A DNA stretch of 64,000 nucleotides. It comes from Pseudomonas capeferrum (GTDB lineage: Bacteria; Pseudomonadota; Gammaproteobacteria; Pseudomonadales; Pseudomonadaceae). This document shows, piece by piece, positions 36,012 to 44,583 of this stretch. The notes under the pieces were generated by a model that worked only from the letters and a program-made list of their open reading frames with translations, was not told the origin of the DNA and made no database searches. The stretch lies in the NCBI RefSeq assembly GCF_013523055.1, contig NZ_JAAMQM010000005.1:124001-188000 (forward strand). Reading direction: 5' to 3'. The translations under genes were made by a program, and so were the position numbers. Positions within the stretch are counted from its first letter, which is position 1. Each line of letters opens with the position of its first letter.

Positions 36012-36901
36012 GGCGGTTCCTCTGTTTTCTAGTCGATATGGGTGGAGGCCCTTCGCGGGTAAACCCGCTCCCACAGGTTCGGCCCCGCTCTTGTGGAGCG
36101 AGTTTACCCGCAAATCAGACCGACGCTGCCGTCCACAGATTCGGCACCGCCCTTGTGGGAGCGGGTTTACCCGCGAATCAGACCGACGCTGCCGTCCACA
36201 GGTTCAGCACCGCCCTTGTGGAGCGGGTTTACCCGCGAATCAGTCCGACGCTGCCGTCCACAGGTTCGGCCCCGCCCTTGTGGGAGCGGGTTTACCCGCG
36301 AATCAGACCGATGCTGCTGTCCACAGGTTCGGCACCGCCCTTGTGGGAGCGGGTTTACCCGCGAATCAGACCGATGCTGCTGTCCACAGGTTCAGCACCG
36401 CCCTTGTGGGAGCGGGTTTACCGCGAATCAGACCGACGCTGCCGTCCACAGGTTCGGCCCCGCCCTTGTGGGAGCGGGTTTACCCGCGAATCAGACCGAT
36501 GCTGCCGTCCACAGGTTCGGCACCGCTCTTGTGGGAGCGGGTTTACCCGCGAATCAGACCGACGCTGCCGTCCACAGGTTCGGCACCGCTCTTGTGGGAG
36601 CGGGTTTACCCGCGAATCAGACCGACGCTGCCGTCCACAGGTTCGGCACCGCCCTTGTGGAGCGAGTTTACCCGCGAATCAGACCGATGCTGCCGTCCAC
36701 AGATTCGGCCCCGCCCTTATGGGAGCGAGTTTACCCGCGAATCAGACCGATGCTGCCGTCCACAGGTTCGGCCCCGCTCTTGTGGGAGCGGGTTTACCCG
36801 CGAATCAGACCGACGCTGCCGTCCACAGGGTTCAGCTCTGTCCTTGTGGGAGACAAATGGGCCGACGCTGTCGCTAATAGTGCCCGACTTGGGCGCCGCT
36901 G
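36012..36901. other. 890-bp gene-free interval filled by REP array
   Basis: All three plus-strand frames are open for about 840 bp only because the 63-bp unit is a multiple of three and contains no stop; I do not regard these as genes. The promoter of msrA must lie at the left end. Confidence 0.85.
36051..36860. repeat. Tandem array of about twelve 63-bp REP-containing units
   Basis: Each unit has a REP hairpin core (GTGGGAGCGGGTTTACCCGC) plus a constant spacer starting GAATCAGACCGACGCTGCCG and containing TCCACAGGTTCGGC. Cores start near 36091, 36155, 36219, 36281, 36344, 36407, 36468, 36531, 36593, 36657, 36719 and 36783, all in one orientation. One opposite REP (CGCGGGTAAACCCGCTCCCA) caps the left end at 36051. 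Units differ by a few substitutions and single-base losses (GTGGAGCG for GTGGGAGCG). The last unit decays near 36860. Confidence 0.95.
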
Positions 36902-39595
36902 TCAGGCTATCGGTCCGCGCGGATAGCGCTTGAGCTTTTCGACCAGCTCCCGTCCAGGGATCGGCCGGTCGAACAGGTAACCCTGGCCCACGTCACAGCG
37001 GTGACGACGCAGGAACGCCAGTTGCGCGACGGTCTCGATCCCTTCGGCCACCACCTTGAGCTTGAGGTTGTGGGCCATGGCCACCACCGCCGAGGTGATT
37101 TCCATGTCGTCCTGGTTGTCCGGGATCTCGTTGATGAAGCTGCGATCGATCTTGAGGATGTCGATCGGGAATTTCTTCAGGTAGCTGAGCGACGAATAAC
37201 CGGTGCCGAAGTCATCCATGGCCAGCGTCAGCCCCAACTGCTTGAGCTCGTCGAGTTGACGGTGGGTATCCTCGGTCGCTTCGAGCAGCAGGCCTTCGGT
37301 CAGTTCCAGCTCCAGCAGGTTCGCGGGCAGGCCTTCTTCCTTGATGATCGTGCCGATCGAAGACACCAGCTCGGGGTCGGAGAACTGCTTGGGCGAGAGA
37401 TTGATGGCGACCTGCAGGCCGCTCATCCCAGCCTCGTGCAACACCTGGTTCATGCGACAGGCCTGGCGCACCACCCACTTGCCGATGGGAATGATCAGGC
37501 CGGTCTCTTCGGCCACGCTGATGAACTGGTCGGGACGGATCATCCCGCGTTCGGGGTGGTTCCAGCGCAGCAGTGCTTCGAGGCCAAGCAGGCGACCGCT
37601 GCGCAGGCAGACCTTGGGCTGGTAGAAGACTTCCAGTTCATTCTGGGTCAGGGCGCGGCGCAGGTTGTTCTCGACGAACAGCTTGTAGCTGGCCTCGGCA
37701 TTGAGCACTTCCGTGAACACCTGGACCTGATGCTTGCCGTTGGCCTTTGCCTTGTGCAAGGCCAGCCCGGCGTTCTTCATCAGCGTCTGAGGGTCACGAC
37801 CGTGCAAGGGCGCGCAGGCCAGGCCGACCGAAGCGGTGACGTTGATCAGCTGATTGTCGACGAACATCGGCTTGTCGAGCGTCTGTAGCAATTGCTGGGC
37901 GATCAGTTGGCCGTCTTCGGGCAGCGTGTCATCGAGCAGCACGGCAAATTCGTTACTGGCAAAGCGTGCCAGGCTGCCTTCGGCATTGAGGCTGTTGCGC
38001 AGCCGTCGGGCCAGGCTGATCAACAGCTTGTCGCCGGTATGGTGGCCGAGGCTGTCGTTGATCCGCTTGAAGTTGTCGATATCCACCAGCAGCAGGCAGA
38101 TAGGCTTTTGGTCGTTGCCGGAAAAGCGTTCGTCGAGGCTGCGGATGAATGCCGGGCGGTTGCCCAGGCTGGTCAGGTTGTCGGTGTAGGCCAGGCGCTC
38201 GATGCGCTGCTGGGCAAGCTTGCTTTGGGTGATGTCTTCGTAGATGCCGATGTAGTGGGTCAACTCACGGTTGTCGCCGTAGACCTTGGAAATCGACAAC
38301 TGCCCCCAGTAGGGTTCCAAGCTCTTGCGCCTGCTCTTGAACTCGCCCTGCCAGCTGTTACCCATCGCCAGACTGGAGGGCGAATCGAACAGCAGTTCGC
38401 TGAGGTTCTCCAGGGCAGGCAGGTCGGCCAGGTGACGGCCCTGGACCTCCTCGGTGCTGTACTGGGTGATGGCCGTGAAGCTGGGGTTCACGTACTCGAC
38501 TACGCCATCGCAATTGACCAGCAGGAAAGCGCTGGCGCTCTGCTCTACGGCGCGCTGGAACAGGTGCAGGGCACTGGCGGCCGCGCGGCGGTTGTGGCTG
38601 GTGATGACTTGGGCGAACTGGTCGGCCAGCTCGCCGGCGAAAGCGATCTCGTCGGACTGCCAGGCCCGCGGCGCTCCGGTCTGCTCCAGGCACAGGACGC
38701 CGATCACCTGGCCGTCCACGCGGATGCTGGCGTCGAGCATGGCGTTGTTTTCGGTGACGAACAGGCTGTCGGCCAGGTCGCGCGTTCGAGGGTCATGGCT
38801 GGCGTTATGGGCGTCGATGGCACGACTGGCGTGCAAGGCATCCAGGTAGTCGGGAAAGCGGCTGGCGTCGATCGGGTTGGGCAGTTGGTATTGCTGGAGG
38901 TTGCGATGCCAGGCAGCGATCGGCTCGAGACGCTGGTCCTGCAGGTGCCAGATGCTGGCGCAGTCGAGCCGATAGATCTCGCACGCGCTACGAGTGATCA
39001 GCTCGGCAGCCTCGGACAACGAATTGCTGGCGCTGTAGCGCTGTCGGGCCAGCCGCAGGATCAGGTCCTGCTGCGCGCGTACTCGTTCCAGGTGCTCGAG
39101 CTGCTCCTGCTGGGCACGTTGGTTGAGCTCGAGGGCGATCTGCAGTCGATTGTTGCGCGTCTCGAGGTCACTGGCAGTGGGGTCTGGATCCTCGCCTTGC
39201 TGGTCGTCGAGAATCGCCAGGTAGCCGCGTAACAACTGCCTGTTGTGTTGTTTGTAGGCTTCGCCGATTTCCAGCATGCGCATGGGCATGGGACCGACAT
39301 GCAGGGTATAGCGAACGCGGTAATACGGGCGTTGCGCCAGCTGCAGCTGGATTTCATCGTGCAGACGGTAACGCGCCTCGGGTTCCATGAGGCTTGCATA
39401 GGGCGAACCGATGAGAGCGCAAAGCTCGGCCGCGGGCAGGCCGAGTTGCCGTTCGCAACCCGGATCGAGATAGAGCATGGCCCAGTTGGGCTCGTTCAAG
39501 CGCTCGAAGCGCAGCATGCCGAGCCGTGAAGGCACAGGCAGCTGCGTCACGACCTCGGCTACCACGCGGCTGCTGGCATCGGGTTGGCTTTTCAT
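36902..39595 (-). CDS. dipA: DipA-type cyclic-di-GMP phosphodiesterase (PAS/GAF/GGDEF/EAL)
   Basis: An 897-residue cytosolic signalling protein. An N-terminal PAS-like region is followed by a GAF domain (about 200-350), a PAS domain (FQRAVEQSASAFLLVNCDGV, about 360-470), GGDEF and EAL. The GGDEF motif is degenerate (RFASNEFAVLLDD), so no cyclase activity is expected. The EAL domain is intact (GLEALLRWNHPERG; MDDFGTGYSSLSYLKKFPID). The position between msrA and aceF matches PA5017 (DipA/Pch), which promotes biofilm dispersal. The start at 39595 was preferred over 39652. Confidence 0.9.
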   Translation of the reverse strand: MKSQPDASSRVVAEVVTQLPVPSRLGMLRFERLNEPNWAMLYLDPGCERQLGLPAAELCALIGSPYASLMEPEARYRLHDEIQLQLAQRPYYRVRYTLHVGPMPMRMLEIGEAYKQHNRQLLRGYLAILDDQQGEDPDPTASDLETRNNRLQIALELNQRAQQEQLEHLERVRAQQDLILRLARQRYSASNSLSEAAELITRSACEIYRLDCASIWHLQDQRLEPIAAWHRNLQQYQLPNPIDASRFPDYLDALHASRAIDAHNASHDPRTRDLADSLFVTENNAMLDASIRVDGQVIGVLCLEQTGAPRAWQSDEIAFAGELADQFAQVITSHNRRAAASALHLFQRAVEQSASAFLLVNCDGVVEYVNPSFTAITQYSTEEVQGRHLADLPALENLSELLFDSPSSLAMGNSWQGEFKSRRKSLEPYWGQLSISKVYGDNRELTHYIGIYEDITQSKLAQQRIERLAYTDNLTSLGNRPAFIRSLDERFSGNDQKPICLLLVDIDNFKRINDSLGHHTGDKLLISLARRLRNSLNAEGSLARFASNEFAVLLDDTLPEDGQLIAQQLLQTLDKPMFVDNQLINVTASVGLACAPLHGRDPQTLMKNAGLALHKAKANGKHQVQVFTEVLNAEASYKLFVENNLRRALTQNELEVFYQPKVCLRSGRLLGLEALLRWNHPERGMIRPDQFISVAEETGLIIPIGKWVVRQACRMNQVLHEAGMSGLQVAINLSPKQFSDPELVSSIGTIIKEEGLPANLLELELTEGLLLEATEDTHRQLDELKQLGLTLAMDDFGTGYSSLSYLKKFPIDILKIDRSFINEIPDNQDDMEITSAVVAMAHNLKLKVVAEGIETVAQLAFLRRHRCDVGQGYLFDRPIPGRELVEKLKRYPRGPIA

Positions 39596-39808
39596 CGAAG
39601 GCTCGCTTGAAGAAGGCGGTGGGCGCAGGCCGCATACGCGGTAGCGAGGCATTCACGCAAGGTTGCATCATGTCCTTTGGCCTGACAAGCACCAGTGCTG
39701 GCCAGATGTGATCATGTTATCGGCCGGAAGGCTGGAATCTGTAGGTCAAGAATGGGGCGGGTGATCAGTGTCTGGTTTTCCAGTTCTGCGAAAACCCGTG
39801 AAATGCCC

Positions 39809-39838
39809 AAAAAAAAGCCCCGCCAGTTGGGCGGGGTT
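39809..39838 (-). terminator. Rho-independent terminator of the aceEF operon
   Basis: On the minus strand a GC-rich stem (CCCCGCC/GGCGGGG around a short loop) is followed by eight Ts (the A8 run at 39809-39816 on plus). Confidence 0.9.
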
Positions 39839-39866
39839 GAGGTACGAGCGTGGCTCGAAAGAGGTA

Positions 39867-39893
39867 CCTGCCTCCCTGCGCAAGGGAGGCAGG
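39867..39893. repeat. Perfect 11-bp hairpin just after aceF
   Basis: CCTGCCTCCCT (39867-39877) pairs perfectly with AGGGAGGCAGG (39883-39893) around GCGCA. It lies between the aceF stop and the terminator and may protect the mRNA 3' end. Confidence 0.7.
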
Positions 39894-39901
39894 GTGCAGC
39901 A

Positions 39902-41542
39902 TTACAGCAGCATCGTACGGATATCCGTCAGCAGATCGCCCAGGCGCTTGGTGAAGCGCGCGGCGGCTGCGCCATTGATCACGCGGTGATCGTAGGACAG
40001 CGACAGAGGCAGCATCAGCTTGGGCTGGAAGGCCTTGCCGTCCCAGACCGGCTGCATGGTCGCCTTGGAGACGCCCAGGATCGCCACTTCAGGCGCATTG
40101 ACGATCGGCGTGAAACCGGTGCCGCCGATGTGGCCGAGGCTGGAGATGGTGAAGCAGGCGCCTTGCATGTCGTCGGCCGCCAGCTTCTTGGTACGCGCTT
40201 TCTCGGCCAGGGCCGCCGCTTCGCCAGCCAGCTGCAGCAGGCTCTTCTGGTCGACGTTCTTGATCACGGGGACCAGCAGCCCATCCGGAGTGTCCACGGC
40301 AAAGCCGATGTTCACGTACTTCTTGCGGATGATGGCCTTGCCGCTCGGGGCCAGCGAACTGTTGAAGTCCGGCAGCTCCTTGAGCAGGTGCGCACAGGCC
40401 TTGAGCAGCAGCGGCAGCACGGTCAGCTTGACGCCGGCCTTCTCGGCCACGGCTTTCTGCGCAACGCGGAAAGCTTCCAGCTCGGTGATGTCGGCGGAGT
40501 CGAACTGGGTGACGTGCGGCACGTTGAGCCAGCTGCGGTGCAGGTTGGCGGCACCGACCTGCATCAGGCGGGTCAGCGCGACTTCCTCGACTTCGCCGAA
40601 GCGGCTGAAGTCGACCACAGGGATCGGCGGGATGCCCGCGCCACCGGTCGCACCGGCGGCTGGAGCTTCCTTGGCCTTCTGCATCATGGCCTTGACGTAG
40701 ACCTGCACGTCTTCCTTGAGGATACGACCGTGCGGGCCGCTGGCTGCGACGGCACCCAGGTCGACGCCGAACTCACGGGCCAGCTGACGCACGGCCGGGC
40801 CGGCATGGACCTTGGCGTTGCTGCCGGCTGCTGGAGCGGTGGCCGCAGCCGGAGCCGAAGCGGGTGCCGCAGCCGGGGTGGCGGCAGGCGCGGTCTCGGC
40901 CTTGGCAGGCGCCGACTCGGCGGCAGGGGCTGGGGCCGGAGCGGCGGCAGGCGCGGCGCCCGCGACCTTCAGCTTGAGGATCAGGTCACCGGTGCCGACT
41001 TCGTCGTCCAGTTTGACAATCACTTCCTCGACCACGCCAGCGGCGGGCGAAGGGATCTCCATGGAGGCCTTGTCGGACTCCAGGGTGATCAGCGACTGGT
41101 CGGCTTCGACGGTGTCACCAGCCTTGACCAGCACTTCGATGATCTTGGCCTTGCCCGACGAACCGATATCCGGAACGTGGATGTCCTGGACGCTGGCGGC
41201 CACCGGCGCAGCGGCAGGGGCTGGCGCGGCTTCTGCCGGCGCAGGCGCGGCGGCAGGTTTTTCCTCGGCAGCCGGGGCAGCCGGGGCCGGAGCCTCGGAC
41301 GCCGCGGCGCCCTCGACTTCCAGTTCCAGCAGTTCGTCGCCTTCCTTGAGGGTGTCGCCCAGCTTCACCTTCAGGGACTTGACCACGCCGGCCTTGGGGG
41401 CCGGGATCTCCATGGAGGCCTTGTCGGACTCCAGGGTCAGCAGGCTCTGGTCGGCTTCGATACGGTCGCCGACCTTGACGAACAGCTCGATGACTTCACC
41501 TTCACCGCTGCCGATGTCAGGTACGCGAATGAGTTCGCTCAC
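39902..41542 (-). CDS. aceF: Pyruvate dehydrogenase E2, dihydrolipoamide acetyltransferase
   Basis: A 546-residue E2. Two lipoyl domains carry the lipoyl-lysine motifs ESDKASMEIPAPK (about residue 40) and ESDKASMEIPSPA (about 158), joined by Ala/Pro-rich linkers. A peripheral-subunit binding domain follows (HAGPAVRQLAREFGVDLGAV). The catalytic domain ends with SYDHRVINGAAAARF (His-Asp active site). It transfers acetyl groups to CoA in the pyruvate dehydrogenase complex. It lies 13 bp downstream of aceE. Confidence 0.97.
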   Translation of the reverse strand: MSELIRVPDIGSGEGEVIELFVKVGDRIEADQSLLTLESDKASMEIPAPKAGVVKSLKVKLGDTLKEGDELLELEVEGAAASEAPAPAAPAAEEKPAAAPAPAEAAPAPAAAPVAASVQDIHVPDIGSSGKAKIIEVLVKAGDTVEADQSLITLESDKASMEIPSPAAGVVEEVIVKLDDEVGTGDLILKLKVAGAAPAAAPAPAPAAESAPAKAETAPAATPAAAPASAPAAATAPAAGSNAKVHAGPAVRQLAREFGVDLGAVAASGPHGRILKEDVQVYVKAMMQKAKEAPAAGATGGAGIPPIPVVDFSRFGEVEEVALTRLMQVGAANLHRSWLNVPHVTQFDSADITELEAFRVAQKAVAEKAGVKLTVLPLLLKACAHLLKELPDFNSSLAPSGKAIIRKKYVNIGFAVDTPDGLLVPVIKNVDQKSLLQLAGEAAALAEKARTKKLAADDMQGACFTISSLGHIGGTGFTPIVNAPEVAILGVSKATMQPVWDGKAFQPKLMLPLSLSYDHRVINGAAAARFTKRLGDLLTDIRTMLL

Positions 41543-41555
41543 TTAAAAATACTCC

Positions 41556-44201
41556 TCAGCAGTCCAGTGGGTTGCGCTTGTCCGGGTCGATACCGAACTT
41601 GGTGATGGCATCGGCCACGACCTTGGGTTCGATCTCGCCACGGTCGGCCAAGGCTTCCAGGGCAGCCAGCACGACGAAGTGGCGGTCGACTTCGAAGAAG
41701 TGACGCAGCTTCTTGCGGCTGTCGCTGCGACCGAAACCATCGGTACCCAGGACCTTGAACTCTTTGCTTGGAACCCACTGGCGAATCTGTTCGGCGAACA
41801 GCTTCATGTAGTCGGTGGATGCGATGACCGGACCCTTGCGACCGCTCAGGCACTGCTCGACGTAGGTCTGCTGTGGCTTCTGGCCAGGCTTGAGGCGGTT
41901 GGCGCGTTCCACGGCCAGGCCGTCGCGACGCAGCTCGTTGAAGCTGGTGACGCTCCAGACGTCGGCGCCGACGTTGAACTCGTCACGCAGGATCTTCGCC
42001 GCTTCACGGACTTCACGCAGGATGGTGCCGGAGCCCATCAGCTGTACGTGGTGTGCCGCCGCGCGGGTATCTTCCTCGAGCAGGTACATGCCCTTGATGA
42101 TGCCTTCCTCGACACCGGCCGGCATGGCTGGCTGCTGGTAGGACTCGTTCATCACGGTGATGTAGTAGAAGACGTCCTGTTGCTCCTCGGTCATCTTCTT
42201 CATGCCGTCCTGGATGATCACCGCCAGCTCGTAGCCGTAGGTAGGATCAAAGGTGCGGCAGTTCGGGATGGTCGCGGCCAGCAGGTGGCTGTGACCGTCT
42301 TCGTGCTGCAGGCCTTCACCGTTGAGGGTGGTGCGGCCGGCGGTACCGCCGATCAGGAAGCCACGGGTGCGGCTGTCGCCCGCGGCCCAGGCCAGGTCGC
42401 CGATACGTTGGAAGCCGAACATCGAGTAGAAGATGTAGAACGGCAGCATCGGCTGGTTGTGGTTCGAGTACGAGGTACCGGCGGCGATGAACGACGACAT
42501 GGCGCCGGCTTCGTTGATGCCTTCCTCGAGGATCTGACCCTTCTTGTCCTCGCGGTAGAACATCACCTGGTCCTTGTCGACCGGCTCGTACAGCTGGCCT
42601 ACGGAGGAGTAGATGCCCAGCTGGCGGAACATGCCTTCCATACCGAAGGTACGGGCTTCGTCCGGGATGATCGGAACGATGCGCTGGCCGATTTCCTTGT
42701 CCTTGACCAGCTGCGCCAGGATGCGCACGAAGGCCATGGTGGTGGAGATCTCACGGTCGCCCGAGCCGTCCAGGATCGCTTTCAAGGTTTCCAGCGACGG
42801 AGTCGGGATGCTGATGCTCTTGGCGCGGCGCTGCGGCACGAAGCCACCCAGCGCGGCACGGCGCTCGGACAGATAGCGCGCTTCGGCGCTGCCTTCTTCC
42901 GGACGGAAGAACGGCAGGTTTTCCAGCTGATCGTCCTTGACCGGAATGTCGAAACGGTCGCGGAATTTGCGCAGGCTGTCGACGTCGACCTTCTTGGTGT
43001 TGTGCGCGGTGTTCTTGGCTTCGCCGGCACCGGTACCGTAACCCTTGATGGTCTTGGCCAGGATGACGGTAGGCTGTTCCTTGTGGTTGACCGCCTGGTG
43101 GTAGGCCGCATAGACCTTGTACGGGTCGTGACCGCCACGGTTGAGCTTCCAGATCTCGTCGTCGGACAGGTCTTCGACCATGGCCTTGAGCTCTGGGGTA
43201 TTGAAGAAGTGCTCACGGACGAACGCGCCGTCCTTGGCTTTGTAGTTCTGGTACTCGCCGTCGATGACTTCGTCCATGCGGCGTTGCAGGGCGCCGTTGA
43301 TGTCCTTGGCCAGCAGTGGGTCCCAGAAACGGCCCCACACCACCTTGTTGACGTTCCAGCCACCGCCACGGAACACGCCTTCGAGTTCCTGGATGATCTT
43401 GCCGTTGCCGCGAACCGGGCCGTCGAGGCGCTGCAGGTTGCAGTTGATGACGAAGATCAGGTTGTCCAGCTTCTCGCGGCCGGCCAGGGAGATCGCGCCC
43501 AGGGATTCGGGCTCGTCGCACTCGCCGTCGCCCATGAAGCACCAGACTTTCTGCTTGCCGGCCGGGATGAAGCCGCGCGCTTCCAGGTACTTCATGAAGC
43601 GAGCCTGGTAGATCGCCTGGATCGGGCCCAGGCCCATCGAGACGGTCGGGAACTGCCAGAAGTCGGGCATCAGCCACGGGTGCGGGTAGGACGAGAGGCC
43701 CTGACCGTCCACTTCCTGGCGGAAGTTGTTCATCTGGTCTTCGCTGATGCGACCTTCCATGAAGGCGCGGGCGTAGACGCCTGGGGAGGCATGGCCTTGA
43801 TAGAAGATCAGGTCGCCGCCGTGTTCTTCGGTCGGTGCCTGGAAGAAGTAGTTGAAGCCGATGTCATACAGGGTGGCACTGGAGGCGAAGCTCGAAATGT
43901 GGCCGCCCAGGTCCGAATCCTTCAGGTTGGTGCGCATGACCATGGCCAGGGCATTCCAACGCACCATCGAGCGAATGCGGCGTTCCATGAACAGGTCGCC
44001 AGGCATGCGTGCTTCGTGGGTGACAGGGATGGTGTTGCGGTATGGCGTGGTGATCGCATACGGCAGCTGAGAGCCACTGCGGGTGGCCAGCTCGCCCATG
44101 CGGGTCATCAGGTAATGAGCGCGGTCTTCGCCTTCTTTATCGATGACCGAGTCCAAGGCATCCAGCCATTCCTGGGTTTCGATAGGATCGAGGTCTTGCA
44201 T
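41556..44201 (-). CDS. aceE: Pyruvate dehydrogenase E1 component
   Basis: An 881-residue homodimeric E1. The thiamine diphosphate motif is GDGECDEPESLGAISLAGRE through NLIFVINCNLQRLDGPVRGN (about residues 230-270). Other segments are HGGDLIFYQGHASPGVYARA and FFEVDRHFVVLAALEALADR near the C-terminus. It decarboxylates pyruvate and acetylates the E2 lipoyl groups. The ATG at 44201 begins MQDLDPIETQEWLDAL. It is divergent from glnE and preceded by a pair of operator-like palindromes. Confidence 0.97.
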   Translation of the reverse strand: MQDLDPIETQEWLDALDSVIDKEGEDRAHYLMTRMGELATRSGSQLPYAITTPYRNTIPVTHEARMPGDLFMERRIRSMVRWNALAMVMRTNLKDSDLGGHISSFASSATLYDIGFNYFFQAPTEEHGGDLIFYQGHASPGVYARAFMEGRISEDQMNNFRQEVDGQGLSSYPHPWLMPDFWQFPTVSMGLGPIQAIYQARFMKYLEARGFIPAGKQKVWCFMGDGECDEPESLGAISLAGREKLDNLIFVINCNLQRLDGPVRGNGKIIQELEGVFRGGGWNVNKVVWGRFWDPLLAKDINGALQRRMDEVIDGEYQNYKAKDGAFVREHFFNTPELKAMVEDLSDDEIWKLNRGGHDPYKVYAAYHQAVNHKEQPTVILAKTIKGYGTGAGEAKNTAHNTKKVDVDSLRKFRDRFDIPVKDDQLENLPFFRPEEGSAEARYLSERRAALGGFVPQRRAKSISIPTPSLETLKAILDGSGDREISTTMAFVRILAQLVKDKEIGQRIVPIIPDEARTFGMEGMFRQLGIYSSVGQLYEPVDKDQVMFYREDKKGQILEEGINEAGAMSSFIAAGTSYSNHNQPMLPFYIFYSMFGFQRIGDLAWAAGDSRTRGFLIGGTAGRTTLNGEGLQHEDGHSHLLAATIPNCRTFDPTYGYELAVIIQDGMKKMTEEQQDVFYYITVMNESYQQPAMPAGVEEGIIKGMYLLEEDTRAAAHHVQLMGSGTILREVREAAKILRDEFNVGADVWSVTSFNELRRDGLAVERANRLKPGQKPQQTYVEQCLSGRKGPVIASTDYMKLFAEQIRQWVPSKEFKVLGTDGFGRSDSRKKLRHFFEVDRHFVVLAALEALADRGEIEPKVVADAITKFGIDPDKRNPLDC

Positions 44202-44310
44202 GGCTTGCTCCAGGGCGGAAAGGCAACCAGAATCGGAAGCCTGAGTTTGCGACTGGCCTTATGGGCAGACGTCATGAATTCTTGGATTGCCGGAAGGTGC
44301 TCCGGCGTTG

Positions 44311-44325
44311 TGTAGTTTTACTACA
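44311..44325. promoter_or_regulatory. Operator-like palindrome 1 upstream of aceE
   Basis: TGTAGTTTTACTACA is a 15-bp dyad that fits the TNGTnnnACNA pattern of GntR/FCD regulators such as PdhR and LldR. It lies about 110 bp upstream of the aceE start. Confidence 0.6.
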
Positions 44326-44363
44326 AATGTCGCGGCATTTCATGCTTTTGCTCCGCGAGGGCA

Positions 44364-44376
44364 GTAGTAAAACTAC
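44364..44376. promoter_or_regulatory. Operator-like palindrome 2 upstream of aceE
   Basis: GTAGTAAAACTAC is the reverse complement of the core of palindrome 1. The centres are 52 bp apart, close to five helical turns, so one regulator could bridge both. Confidence 0.6.
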
Positions 44377-44583
44377 ATGAAAGCGGCTTTTGGCTGCTTT
44401 CCGGCTTGTGAGGAAAAACGATACTGTTAGTGAAAAACTGTTATGCCGTTGAGGTTTGTAGAGGATTCATACCAGTAAATCTGATTTTTCAGCTATTTCC
44501 CACTTTTGTACGACAGTTCGACGAATGTTCGGCTTCTTGTCGACGGTCCATACCTCCACTTTCACGCCGATCAAGGATAGCCC

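Larger units (their letters stand above)
39596..39901. other. 306-bp gap between aceF and dipA
   Basis: Contains the aceF terminator and a second hairpin (both listed), and presumably the dipA promoter. No ORF with coding character. Confidence 0.6.
44202..44583. promoter_or_regulatory. aceE/glnE divergent promoter region
   Basis: 382 bp with no gene. It contains two copies of a 13-bp palindrome (listed separately) and an AT-rich stretch around 44400-44520 suitable for a promoter. Confidence 0.6.

Noticed and set aside
36051-36860. CRISPR array
   Set aside because: Repeats and spacers are both nearly constant, the spacer does not vary, and no cas genes are near. It is a tandem REP array.
36038-36926. 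Long repeat-encoded reading frames (about 277-279 codons) across the REP array
   Set aside because: They are open in several frames because the 63-bp unit is a multiple of three without stops. The product is a translation of a DNA repeat, changes frame at single-base losses, and has no RBS.
39695-41605. 636-codon plus-strand frame opposite aceF
   Set aside because: Gly/Arg/Asp-rich shadow of the Ala/Pro-rich linkers of AceF.
41679-44315. 878-codon plus-strand frame opposite aceE
   Set aside because: Antisense shadow of AceE; no domain recognised and composition typical of a shadow.
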